Both the position numbers and the translations under genes were made by a program. From Salipiger marinus (GTDB lineage: Bacteria > Pseudomonadota > Alphaproteobacteria > Rhodobacterales > Rhodobacteraceae), in the NCBI RefSeq assembly GCF_900100085.1, contig NZ_FNEJ01000001.1, positions 62,001 to 126,000 on the forward strand: 64,000 nucleotides of DNA. Reading direction: 5' to 3'. Shown one piece after another: positions 45,096 to 53,056 of this stretch. The stretch's first letter is position 1; every line of letters starts with the position of its first letter. The notes below the pieces were generated by a model. The model did no database searches and was not told where the DNA came from. It was given only the letters and a program-made list of their open reading frames with translations.

Positions 45096-46760
45096 ATGCT
45101 GCCCCAGCCTCCCGTCCTGTCCGTCAAGAACCTGCGCGTCGCCTTCGGCTCCACCGAGGCGGTGCACGGGCTGAGTTTCGACATCCATCGGGGCGAGACG
45201 CTTGCGCTGGTGGGTGAAAGCGGCTCGGGCAAAAGCGCCACGGCGCTGTCGATCCTGCGGCTGATCGAACGCGAGGGCGGGCGGATCACCGGAGGGCACA
45301 TAAGGCTGGCCTGTGCAAAGACCCCCGGCACCACGGTCGAGATCACCACCCTGCCCCCCGCCGCGTTGCGGGCGATCCGGGGCGACCGGATCGCCATGGT
45401 GTTTCAGGAACCCATGACCTCGCTCAACCCGGTGATGACGGTCGGTGCGCAGCTGGCCGAAACGCTGGCCCTGCATCGCGGCCTGCGGGGCCGCGCCGCC
45501 CGCTCCGCCGCCCGCGCCGCGCTGGAGCGGGTCCAGATCCCCGAACCGGACCAGCGGCTGGACCAGTATCCGCATGAACTGTCCGGCGGGCTGCGGCAGC
45601 GGGTGATGATCGCCATGGCGCTGGTCTGCGAACCCGACGTGCTGATCGCGGACGAGCCGACCACCGCGCTGGACGTCACCACGCAGGCCGAGATTCTGGC
45701 CCTGATCGCGGGGCTGCAGCGCGATCTGGGGATGGCGGTGCTTTTTATCACCCACGACCTTGGCGTCGTGTCCGAAATCGCCGACCGGGTCTTGGTGCTG
45801 AAGGATGGCCACCTTGTCGAGGAGGGGCGCAAGGCCGATCTTTTCGCCGCGCCGAAATCCGACTATGCCCGCGAACTGCTGGCCGCCACGCCACGGCTTG
45901 GCGGCGGCTCCCCTGCCCCGCTGACAGGGGCCGAGCCGGTGCTGGTGCTGCGCGATGTGGTGACGACTTATGGCGGCGGGGGGATTTTTTCCCGCAGGGC
46001 GCCGGTCAAGGCGGTGCGCGGCGTCTCCCTCACGCTGGGGCGGGGCGAAACGCTGGGGCTGGTGGGAGAAAGCGGCTGCGGCAAGTCCTCTCTGGCGCGC
46101 ACGGTGATGCGGCTGGTTGACCCCGCCTCCGGCGAGATCGACCTGCTGGGCACCCGGATCGACACGCTTGGCGCGGCGGCGCTGAAACCCCACCGGGCGC
46201 GGATTCAGATGGTGTTTCAGGATCCCTATGCCGCGCTCAACCCGCGCATGTCGATCCGTGATCTGATCACCGAACCGGCCCATCTGCACGGCATGGTGAC
46301 CCCAAGGGGACGCGACGCCATGGCGCGCGACCTGCTGGAGCGGGTGGGTCTGCCGTCCGATGCGGCGGAACGTTATCCGCACCAGTTCTCGGGCGGGCAG
46401 CGGCAGCGGATCTGCATCGCGCGGGCGCTGTCGGTGACGCCCCAGATCATCGTGGCGGACGAGGCCGTCTCGGCGCTTGATGTCTCGACCGCGCGGCGGG
46501 TGACGGATCTGATGGCCCGCATCCAGCGCGAGGAGGGGGTTTCTTTTCTGTTCATCAGCCATGACATCGCCGTCGTCGAACGGGTCAGTCACCGCATCGC
46601 GGTGATGTTCAAGGGCGAGATCGTGGAACAGGGCGAGACGGCGCAGGTTCTGCATGCCCCCCGCCATCCCTATACCCGCCGCCTGATGGCCGCCGTGCCG
46701 CGAGCCGATATCGGGACTGCCGCGGCAGGGATTCGGCAGGACGCTCTGGCGCTCACCTGA
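45096..46760 (+). CDS. ABC transporter ATPase with two fused nucleotide-binding domains (DppD-DppF type)
   Basis: A 554-residue protein with two complete ATPase domains in one chain. Domain 1 (about 1-265): GESGSGKSA, ELSGGLRQR, LIADEPTTALD, FITHDLG. Domain 2 (about 285-545): GESGCGKSS, FSGGQRQR, IVADEAVSALD, FISHDIA. Peptide-class C-terminal segments follow each (SDYARELLAATP, RHPYTRRLMAAVP). It would energise the permease pair encoded upstream. ATG 45096 lies 5 bases past the phosphodiesterase stop. Fused ATPases of this type are common in alphaproteobacterial peptide-class importers. Confidence 0.94.
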   Translation: MLPQPPVLSVKNLRVAFGSTEAVHGLSFDIHRGETLALVGESGSGKSATALSILRLIEREGGRITGGHIRLACAKTPGTTVEITTLPPAALRAIRGDRIAMVFQEPMTSLNPVMTVGAQLAETLALHRGLRGRAARSAARAALERVQIPEPDQRLDQYPHELSGGLRQRVMIAMALVCEPDVLIADEPTTALDVTTQAEILALIAGLQRDLGMAVLFITHDLGVVSEIADRVLVLKDGHLVEEGRKADLFAAPKSDYARELLAATPRLGGGSPAPLTGAEPVLVLRDVVTTYGGGGIFSRRAPVKAVRGVSLTLGRGETLGLVGESGCGKSSLARTVMRLVDPASGEIDLLGTRIDTLGAAALKPHRARIQMVFQDPYAALNPRMSIRDLITEPAHLHGMVTPRGRDAMARDLLERVGLPSDAAERYPHQFSGGQRQRICIARALSVTPQIIVADEAVSALDVSTARRVTDLMARIQREEGVSFLFISHDIAVVERVSHRIAVMFKGEIVEQGETAQVLHAPRHPYTRRLMAAVPRADIGTAAAGIRQDALALT

Positions 46761-47145
46761 CCCCGGCGTGACCCAGGTTTGAGGCCGGGCCGGGGCCAAA
46801 CCGCGCCTGCCGCATCACGGGCGGGCCGAGCCTGCGGTCGTTTCAGGGGCGGGTGAGTCGGAGCGACTCACCCGCCCCGCGCCGGTCGGTTCGCGGAATG
46901 GGAAGGATGCGGACCCTCCGCCGGGCGGCTCAGAACGATTCGGGCAGGAACACCGACGAATCGGCCATCGGCGCGGCCTGACCTGCCCACGCTGCGACAC
47001 GGGCCAGCGGCCCCCGCAAAAGGCGGGCTGATGCGGCAGAATCCGCTGATTTCGCCCTAATCCGGACCCTCCCGCGCGGGGATATCACGACACGCGGATT
47101 ACGGCCCCCGAAGGGGAAAACTTTTCTCAACTTTCAGGAGTTTAG
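46761..47145. other. Intergenic region between the ABC operon and tRNA-Lys
   Basis: These 385 bases hold a perfect 15-bp inverted repeat (46846-46878) and no supported gene. A 66-codon minus-strand frame (46930-47130) starts with TTG and lacks a ribosome site. The right end, just before the tRNA 3' end, includes CTTTTCTCAACTTTC. Confidence 0.5.
46846..46878. repeat. Perfect 15-bp inverted repeat
   Basis: GGGGCGGGTGAGTCG (46846-46860), loop GAG, and its exact complement CGACTCACCCGCCCC (46864-46878). It lies 86 bases after the ABC ATPase gene. With no T run on either side it is a terminator only if factor-assisted; otherwise a protein-binding dyad or RNA-end structure. Confidence 0.75.
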
Positions 47146-47221
47146 TGGTGAGCCGTGCAGGATTCGAACCTGCGACCCACTGATTAAAAGTCAGTTGCTC
47201 TACCAACTGAGCTAACGGCCC
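47146..47221 (-). tRNA. tRNA-Lys (anticodon UUU)
   Basis: A 76-base tRNA on the minus strand with encoded CCA. The acceptor arm GGGCCGT pairs with ACGGCTC (one G-U), D-arm TTAGCTCAGTTGG, anticodon stem CTGA/TCAG around CTTTTAA (anticodon TTT), and T-arm GGTTCGAATCC. Reads AAA and probably AAG codons. Confidence 0.97.
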
Positions 47222-47350
47222 ACTGTGGGGGCGCTTCTAGAAAGAGCGGAGGGTAGGGTCAACCCGAAAAATCACATTTTTCCAACATCCGTGTTTCGGG
47301 ACGGGTCCAGACTCTGGAAAGGGCCTCGCAACAGGCGTATAGGGCCGCGG

Positions 47351-48184
47351 ATGGATCAGACACGCGCACAGACTCTGCCCTTTCTCAAGATGCACGGGCT
47401 TGGCAACGACTTCGTCGTGCTGGACGGGCGTGCCCGCCAGATCGAGGTGACACCGGCGCTGGCGCGTGCGCTGGCCGACCGGCATCGCGGCGTGGGATTC
47501 GACCAGCTTGCGCTGGTCACCCATGGCGCGGGCGATGCCCGGCTGACCTTCTACAACGCCGATGGATCCACCGCAGGCGCCTGCGGCAATGCCACCCGCT
47601 GCATCGCGCGCTGGCTGATGGACGAAACCGGGCGCGACGCGCTGGATCTGGTCACCGAACGCGGCACCCTGCGCGCGGTGGATGCGGGCGGCGGGCTGAC
47701 CTCGGTCAATATGGGTGCTCCGCAGCTTGACTGGCAGGAGATTCCGCTGGCCCATGCCATGGACACGCTGGAGCTGCCCATCGACGGCAGCCCCACCGCC
47801 ACCGGCATGGGCAATCCGCACTGCACCTTCTTCGTGCCGGATGCCGAAGCCGTGACGCTGGAGCAGATCGGTCCCAAGCATGAGCATCACCCGCTCTTTC
47901 CGCAGCGCACAAATGTGCAGGTCGCCAGCCTGACCGGGCCGAATCATCTGCGGATGCGGGTCTGGGAACGCGGCGTCGGCGTGACGCTGGCCTCTGGCTC
48001 GTCCTCCTGCGCCACGGCGGTGGCGGCGGCGCGGCGCGGGCTGACGGGGCGGCAGGTGACGGTGGATCTGGATGGCGGCACGCTGATCATCGACTGGCGC
48101 GAGGATGGCGTCTGGATGACCGGCGCCACCGCGCATGTGTTCGACGGCACGCTCAGCGCCGCATGGCTGGAGCAGGTGGCATGA
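47351..48184 (+). CDS. dapF: Diaminopimelate epimerase
   Basis: Cofactor-free epimerase that converts LL- to meso-diaminopimelate for lysine and peptidoglycan. The 277-residue product starts [20 protein letters not shown]. The two catalytic cysteines are in [12 protein letters not shown] (about 73) and [14 protein letters not shown] (about 218); [11 protein letters not shown] is also diagnostic. ATG 47351 chosen because upstream in-frame sequence overlaps the tRNA region. The stop overlaps the mtaB start (ATGA). Confidence 0.96.
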   Translation: MDQTRAQTLPFLKMHGLGNDFVVLDGRARQIEVTPALARALADRHRGVGFDQLALVTHGAGDARLTFYNADGSTAGACGNATRCIARWLMDETGRDALDLVTERGTLRAVDAGGGLTSVNMGAPQLDWQEIPLAHAMDTLELPIDGSPTATGMGNPHCTFFVPDAEAVTLEQIGPKHEHHPLFPQRTNVQVASLTGPNHLRMRVWERGVGVTLASGSSSCATAVAAARRGLTGRQVTVDLDGGTLIIDWREDGVWMTGATAHVFDGTLSAAWLEQVA

Positions 48185-49434
48185 GCGCGCCGCGATTCAC
48201 CACGCTGGGCTGCCGGCTCAACGCCTATGAGACCGAGGCGATGAAGGCGCTGGCCGATCAGGCCGGGCTGCAGGATGCGGTCATCGTGAACACCTGCGCC
48301 GTGACCGCCGAGGCGGTGCGCAAGGCCCGGCAGGAAATCCGCCGCCTGCGCCGCGAAAACCCCGAAGCCCGGCTGATCGTCACCGGCTGCGCCGCGCAGA
48401 TCGACCCCGAAAGCTTCGCCGCCATGGCGGAGGTCGATCACGTCATCGGCAACAGCGAAAAGATGGCGCCGGAGACGTGGCAGGGGCTGCGCCCCGATTT
48501 CATCGCCGACACCGAGCGGGTGCAGGTCAATGACATCATGTCGGTGACCGAAACCGCAGGTCATCTGATCGACGGGTTCGGCACGCGCAGCCGCGCCTAT
48601 GTGCAGGTGCAGAACGGCTGCGACCATCGCTGCACCTTCTGCATCATCCCCTATGGCCGGGGCAATTCGCGGTCGGTCCCGGCCGGGGTGGTGGTGGATC
48701 AGGTCAAGCGGCTGGTGCAGCAGGGCTATAACGAGGTGGTGCTGACCGGGGTGGATCTGACCTCCTGGGGGGCCGATCTGCCCGGCACGCCCCGGCTGGG
48801 CGATCTGGTGATGCGGCTGCTGCGGCTGACGGATGTGCCGCGGCTGCGGATCTCCTCGATCGATTCGATCGAGGCGGACGACAACCTGATGCTGGCCATC
48901 GCCACCGAACCGCGCCTGATGCCGCATCTGCATCTGAGCCTGCAGCATGGCGACGATCTGATCCTGAAGCGGATGAAGCGCCGCCATCTGCGCGACGATG
49001 CCATCCGCTTTACCGAGGAGGCGCGCAGGCTGCGCCCCGACCTGACCTTTGGCGCCGACATCATCGCGGGGTTCCCCACCGAGACCGACGCGCATTTCGA
49101 CAATTCGCTGAAGCTGGTCGAAGACTGCGGCCTGACATGGCTGCATGTCTTTCCCTATTCCGCCCGCCCCGGCACCCCCGCCGCGCGCATTCCCGCCCGC
49201 GTCGATGGCCGGGTGATCAAGGAACGTGCCGCCCGGCTGCGCGCCGCAGGCGAGGCGGCGGTGCAGCGCCATCTGGCGGCACAGAAGGGCGTGACCCACC
49301 GCATCCTGATGGAAGCGCCCGATATGGGCCGGACCGAGCAGTTCACCGAGGTGACGCTGCGCGCGCCGCAGACCGAAGGCGCGATCATCACCGCCACCAT
49401 CACCGGCCATGACGGCGCGCGTCTGACCGCCTGA
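48181..49434 (+). CDS. mtaB: tRNA threonylcarbamoyladenosine methylthiotransferase MtaB
   Basis: Radical-SAM enzyme that makes ms2t6A37 in tRNAs reading ANN codons. The 417-residue product has the UPF0004 domain cysteines (TLGCRLN, VNTCAVT, VTGCAAQ), the radical-SAM triad [13 protein letters not shown] (about 142-154) and NVIGNSEK-like [10 protein letters not shown]; a C-terminal TRAM-like part follows. The LGCRLN/TCAVT pattern marks MtaB rather than MiaB. The N-terminus [11 protein letters not shown] at the dapF overlap is the natural start. Confidence 0.93.
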   Translation: MSAPRFTTLGCRLNAYETEAMKALADQAGLQDAVIVNTCAVTAEAVRKARQEIRRLRRENPEARLIVTGCAAQIDPESFAAMAEVDHVIGNSEKMAPETWQGLRPDFIADTERVQVNDIMSVTETAGHLIDGFGTRSRAYVQVQNGCDHRCTFCIIPYGRGNSRSVPAGVVVDQVKRLVQQGYNEVVLTGVDLTSWGADLPGTPRLGDLVMRLLRLTDVPRLRISSIDSIEADDNLMLAIATEPRLMPHLHLSLQHGDDLILKRMKRRHLRDDAIRFTEEARRLRPDLTFGADIIAGFPTETDAHFDNSLKLVEDCGLTWLHVFPYSARPGTPAARIPARVDGRVIKERAARLRAAGEAAVQRHLAAQKGVTHRILMEAPDMGRTEQFTEVTLRAPQTEGAIITATITGHDGARLTA

Positions 49435-49729
49435 CACCTTCCCGACCCGGATCCGCGTTCCGGCGCAGGCGGGCCGGGCGCGGCATCGGCTTGGTCCATG
49501 ACCGGGCCTTGCCGCCGCGCCGACATAGGCACGTTTGGTCCTGCTGGCGCCCGGGCGGACCATGCCCACCGGCATCTGGTGCGGTCTCGGCGATCCTGCG
49601 GCACCTCTGGCCGAAGGCGTCGGACAGGAGCCTGCCACGCGCGCCAACCCTGTCCGGGATCCGCTGCCCGAGGCGGGGGGATGCCTGCACCCGTTGCATG
49701 AGTCCCCGGTTTGAGTCATGAGGACGGTC

Positions 49730-50425
49730 ATGCAACGCCAAAGCCGTGCCCTTCTGGTCCATCTCTTCACCGCCACAGGCGCGGTCTTTGCCATGCTGGC
49801 GCTACTGGCCGCCGCGCGCGAAGACTGGGCGCTGATGTTCCTCTGGCTCGTGGTGGCGTTTTTTGTTGATGGCATCGATGGTCCGCTGGCCCGCCGCTAT
49901 GACGTCAAGACCAACGCACCACGCTTTGACGGGGTGCTGCTGGATCTGATCATCGACTACCTGACCTATGTGTTCATCCCGGCCTTTGCGCTGTTCCATT
50001 CGGATCTGCTGCCCGGCTGGACCGGCTGGATCGCCATCATCATCATCACCTTTGCCAGCGCGCTGTATTTCGCCGACAGCCGGATGAAGACGGCGGACAA
50101 TTCCTTCAGCGGGTTTCCCGGCTGCTGGAACATGCTGGTGCTGGTGCTCTTTGCGCTGCAGCCGAATTTCTGGGTGATCCTGACGCTGGTCTCGGTGCTG
50201 GCCATCGCGATGTTCCTGCCGATGAAATTCATCCACCCCGTGCGCACCGAACGCTGGCGCGCGGTGTCGCTGCCCATGGCGCTGGCATGGACCTTCTTTG
50301 CGGGCTGGGCGGCATGGGTCGAATTCCATCCGCAAAGCTGGGCGCATTGGGGGCTGGTCGCTACCTCGCTTTACCTGCTGTTCGCGGGCATCGCGCAGCA
50401 GCTTATCCCCGCGCGGACGCGGTGA
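49730..50425 (+). CDS. pcs: Phosphatidylcholine synthase
   Basis: CDP-alcohol phosphatidyltransferase (231 residues) that condenses CDP-diacylglycerol with choline, a direct route to phosphatidylcholine found mainly in alphaproteobacteria. The family motif is VDGIDGPLARRYDVK with GVLLDLIIDYL (about 48-80), and seven to eight membrane helices span the rest; SRMKTADNSFSGFPGCWN is a Pcs hallmark. ATG 49730 has AGGA 5 bases upstream; ATG 49718 is in frame but has no ribosome site. The end overlaps the next gene's GTG. Confidence 0.92.
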   Translation: MQRQSRALLVHLFTATGAVFAMLALLAAAREDWALMFLWLVVAFFVDGIDGPLARRYDVKTNAPRFDGVLLDLIIDYLTYVFIPAFALFHSDLLPGWTGWIAIIIITFASALYFADSRMKTADNSFSGFPGCWNMLVLVLFALQPNFWVILTLVSVLAIAMFLPMKFIHPVRTERWRAVSLPMALAWTFFAGWAAWVEFHPQSWAHWGLVATSLYLLFAGIAQQLIPARTR

Positions 50426-51381
50426 GCCGCAGCGCGACCCCCGCCGTAGCGTCTGCGCCGCACGCCATGATTCCCCCTGCTCCGAACACCGCGCTGGCGG
50501 CGCTGCTGACGCTTGCGGCCTCCAGCCTTGTGGCGGGCACCACGCTTCTGGCCAAGGCCGTCGGCACCGGCGCGCTGGGGCCCGCGCTGCACCCGCTGCA
50601 GGTCAGTCAGGGGCGGTTCCTGTTCGCCTTCCTCGCCTTTGCCACCGCAGCGGCGGTGCTGCGGCCAAGGCTGCACCGCCCGGCATGGGGCACCCATACG
50701 CTGCGCGTGGTGTTCGGCTGGGGCGGGGTCAGCTTCATGTTCGCCGCCGCCGCCTTCATCCCGCTGGCCGATGCCACGGCGATCAGCTTTCTGAACCCGG
50801 TGGTGGCGCTGCTGCTGGCGGCGCTGATCCTGCGCGAAAAGGTGGGGCCGGTGCGGCTGTCGGCGGCGGCACTGGCGCTGGCGGGCGCGATGATCCTGCT
50901 GCGCCCAACCCCGGAGGCCTTCCGCCCCGAGGCGCTGCTGGCGCTTGGCGCCGCCCTGATGCTGGGCTGCGAGACCATCGTCATAAAGCGGCTGTCGGGG
51001 CGCGAGCCCGCCTTCCAGATCCTGCTGGTCAACAACGTGATCGGTGTGGTCCTTGCCAGCCTTGCCGCGGCCTTTGTCTGGCAGGCCCCGACCCCGGCGC
51101 AATGGGCGGCGCTGGCGGGAATCGGCGGGCTGATGGCGCTGGCGCAGACCTGTTTCATCACCGCCATCGCCCGCGCCGATGCCAGCTTCGTGGCGCCGTT
51201 CTGGTATGCGACGCTGGTCTTTGCGGCGCTTTACGATCTGGCGCTGTTCGGGGTGATCCCCGACGCCGTGTCGGCGGCGGGCGCGGTGATCATCGTGGCG
51301 GGCGCCGCCCTGCTGGCATGGCGGGAGGCGCGGCTCAGGCCTTCAGCCGCCAGCCGGTCCGGAACAGCCCCCAAGCCATAA
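50422..51381 (+). CDS. EamA/DMT family transporter
   Basis: A 319-residue membrane protein with ten predicted helices in two EamA repeats (about 20-150 and 160-305); LADATAISFLNPVVALLLAAL and VAPFWYATLVFAALYDL are characteristic positions. Such proteins export metabolites or amino acids. GTG 50422 overlaps the pcs stop (GTGA), implying coupling; ATG 50467 is an alternative start. Its last 47 bases overlap the convergent ABC-2 permease gene. Confidence 0.83.
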   Translation: MSRSATPAVASAPHAMIPPAPNTALAALLTLAASSLVAGTTLLAKAVGTGALGPALHPLQVSQGRFLFAFLAFATAAAVLRPRLHRPAWGTHTLRVVFGWGGVSFMFAAAAFIPLADATAISFLNPVVALLLAALILREKVGPVRLSAAALALAGAMILLRPTPEAFRPEALLALGAALMLGCETIVIKRLSGREPAFQILLVNNVIGVVLASLAAAFVWQAPTPAQWAALAGIGGLMALAQTCFITAIARADASFVAPFWYATLVFAALYDLALFGVIPDAVSAAGAVIIVAGAALLAWREARLRPSAASRSGTAPKP

Positions 51382-52144
51382 GCGCCACCAGCGCGGTCGA
51401 TCCCACCGCCACGGCCAGCCCCAGCATCGGGCTGCTGTCCGACACGCCGATCATGCCATAGCGCGCCCCGTCGATCAGGTAGAAGACCGGGTTCACATGG
51501 GTGATCTCGTAAAGCCCGGGCGGCAGCGCCTCCACCGAATAGAAGGTGCCCGACAGAAAGGCGAGCGGGGTCACGATGAAGTTGGTGATCGCCGCCATCT
51601 GGTCGAACTTGTTGGCGAAAAGCCCGGCCACCACCCCCACGGCAGACAGGAAGGCCGCGCCCAGCACCACGAACACCGCCAGCAGCAGCGGATGCGCGGG
51701 CACCTGCCCCGTGGCCACGAACAGCCCCGCTAGAATCGCCAGCGCCACCACCATGCCGCGCGCGACACCGCCCGCCAGATAGCCGATGACCAGTTCGAAC
51801 GGCGCCAGCGGCGGCATCAGCGTGTCGACGATGTTGCCCTGCACCTTGGAAATCACGATGGAGCTGGAGCTGTTGGCGAAAGCGTTCTGGATCACCGTCA
51901 TCATCAGGATGCCGGGGGCGATGAATTCGGTGAAGGGCACGCCCAGCACCTCGCCCCGGGTGGGGCCGATGGCAATGGTGAAGATCACCAGAAACAGCCC
52001 GGCGGTGACCAGCGGCGCCAGCAGCGTCTGGGTCCAGACCGCCAGAAAGCGCTGGATCTCGCGGCGGCAGAGCGTCGCCAGCCCCAGCCAGTTGACTCTG
52101 CCGAAGCGGCGGGTGCCGGGGGCGATGCGTCGGGACGTGGTCAT
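51335..52144 (-). CDS. ABC-2 type transporter permease
   Basis: A 269-residue permease with six helices resembling YadH/NodJ-type exporters: TLLAPLVTAGLFLVIFTIAIG, FIAPGILMMTVIQNAFANSSSSI, and LAFLSGTFYSVEALPPGLYEI near the fifth helix. GGACCGCCCC precedes the ATG. The ATPase partner usual for this class is not adjacent in this window, so it may be encoded elsewhere or shared. Overlaps the end of the EamA gene by 47 bases. Confidence 0.88.
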   Translation of the reverse strand: MTTSRRIAPGTRRFGRVNWLGLATLCRREIQRFLAVWTQTLLAPLVTAGLFLVIFTIAIGPTRGEVLGVPFTEFIAPGILMMTVIQNAFANSSSSIVISKVQGNIVDTLMPPLAPFELVIGYLAGGVARGMVVALAILAGLFVATGQVPAHPLLLAVFVVLGAAFLSAVGVVAGLFANKFDQMAAITNFIVTPLAFLSGTFYSVEALPPGLYEITHVNPVFYLIDGARYGMIGVSDSSPMLGLAVAVGSTALVALMAWGLFRTGWRLKA

Positions 52145-52170
52145 GGGGCGGTCCTTTCCTTTGCCCCGGC

Positions 52171-52198
52171 TTGTAACTCCGCAGGCGATGACTACAAT
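52171..52198 (+). promoter_or_regulatory. Candidate gcrA promoter
   Basis: TTGTAA at 52171-52176, a 16-base spacer, and TACAAT at 52193-52198 (5 of 6 to the -10 consensus). It lies 67 bases before the gcrA start, in the right orientation, in the divergent region with the ABC-2 permease gene. Confidence 0.5.
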
Positions 52199-52221
52199 AG
52201 GGCCTCCGATGGAATTTCCAG

Positions 52222-52247
52222 GCGGCCCTCAGCGAGGCCGCTTTTTT
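52222..52247 (+). terminator. Terminator-like hairpin in the gcrA leader
   Basis: GCGGCC pairs with GGCCGC (52222-52227 with 52236-52241, extendable with one bulge) and is followed at once by TTTTTT. It stands 17 bases before the gcrA start codon, so it is a possible attenuator or the end of a short leader RNA. Confidence 0.6.
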
Positions 52248-52264
52248 CAAGCTGAGGATCCGAT

Positions 52265-52927
52265 ATGTCCTGGACGGATGAGCGCGTCGAGCTGCTGAAG
52301 AAGATGTGGGCCGAAGGCCAGTCGGCCAGCCAGATCGCCAAGGAACTGGGCGGCGTCACCCGGAATGCGGTGATCGGCAAGGTTCATCGGCTTGGCCTGT
52401 CCAACCGGACGGGGCCCGGCGGCGCTCCCGGCCCGGTGCCGGCACAGGCGCCCGCAGCCCCGCCCGCGGCGCCCGCCGCACCGCCCGCGAAGGAGGCGAA
52501 GATCATCAAGGAAACCAAGGGCAGACCCGCCCCGCAGCCAGAGGCCGAACTGGAAGATGACGCGCCCACAAAGCGCGCTCCGGTGGATATCGACATGGAC
52601 GAGGACATGGACGAGGCGGAAACCCGTCCCGTGCCCAGCCCCGCGCGCAAGGCCATCGTGCCTGCGGGACAGCCCCTGCCGCCGCAGCCTTCGGCCAATG
52701 AAATCAGCCCCGAGGCGCTGGCCAAGGTCAGCGAGATCGAGAAGAAGGCCAAACGGCTGACCCTGATGGAGCTGACCGAACGCACCTGCAAATGGCCGGT
52801 GGGCGATCCCGCGACGCCGGATTTCTGGTTCTGCGGCCTGCCCGTGCAGCAGGGCAAACCCTATTGCGAGGCGCATGTGGGCGTGGCGTTCCAGCCCATG
52901 TCCTCGCGCCGGGACCGCCGCCGCTAG
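52265..52927 (+). CDS. gcrA: Cell cycle regulator GcrA
   Basis: Alphaproteobacterial transcription cofactor that joins sigma-70 RNA polymerase and acts at promoters with CcrM-methylated GANTC sites. The 220-residue product has the N-terminal helix-turn-helix (SWTDERVELLKKMWAEG, then AVIGKVHRLGLSNR), a long Ala/Pro-rich then acidic linker (about 52-150), and the C-terminal domain LTERTCKWPVGDP with WFCGLPVQQGKPYCEAH that contacts sigma. All three blocks are diagnostic. A terminator-like hairpin stands just upstream of the ATG. Confidence 0.96.
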   Translation: MSWTDERVELLKKMWAEGQSASQIAKELGGVTRNAVIGKVHRLGLSNRTGPGGAPGPVPAQAPAAPPAAPAAPPAKEAKIIKETKGRPAPQPEAELEDDAPTKRAPVDIDMDEDMDEAETRPVPSPARKAIVPAGQPLPPQPSANEISPEALAKVSEIEKKAKRLTLMELTERTCKWPVGDPATPDFWFCGLPVQQGKPYCEAHVGVAFQPMSSRRDRRR

Positions 52928-52954
52928 GCGCCGCGCGCCCTCCTCTGCCGACCC

Positions 52955-52987
52955 GATGGGCCCCCTTTGCGGGGCCCGCATCTTTTT
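52955..52987 (+). terminator. Intrinsic terminator after gcrA
   Basis: GGGCCCC (52958-52964) and GGGGCCC (52971-52977) form a 7-bp stem, with flanking GAT/ATC pairs, followed by CTTTTTC. 28 bases past the gcrA stop. Confidence 0.8.
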
Positions 52988-53056
52988 CTGCGACACGGAG
53001 CAACGCGATGCCGCGTCGCGGCGTTGAGTCCGTTGGGCAGAGATGGAAACGGGCAG

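Noticed and set aside
44781-46799. Minus-strand 672-codon frame opposite the fused ATPase
   Set aside because: Antisense to a protein with two complete sets of ABC motifs.
46930-47130. Possible 66-residue minus-strand gene near tRNA-Lys
   Set aside because: Starts with TTG, has no Shine-Dalgarno and no recognised family; could be reconsidered with conservation data.
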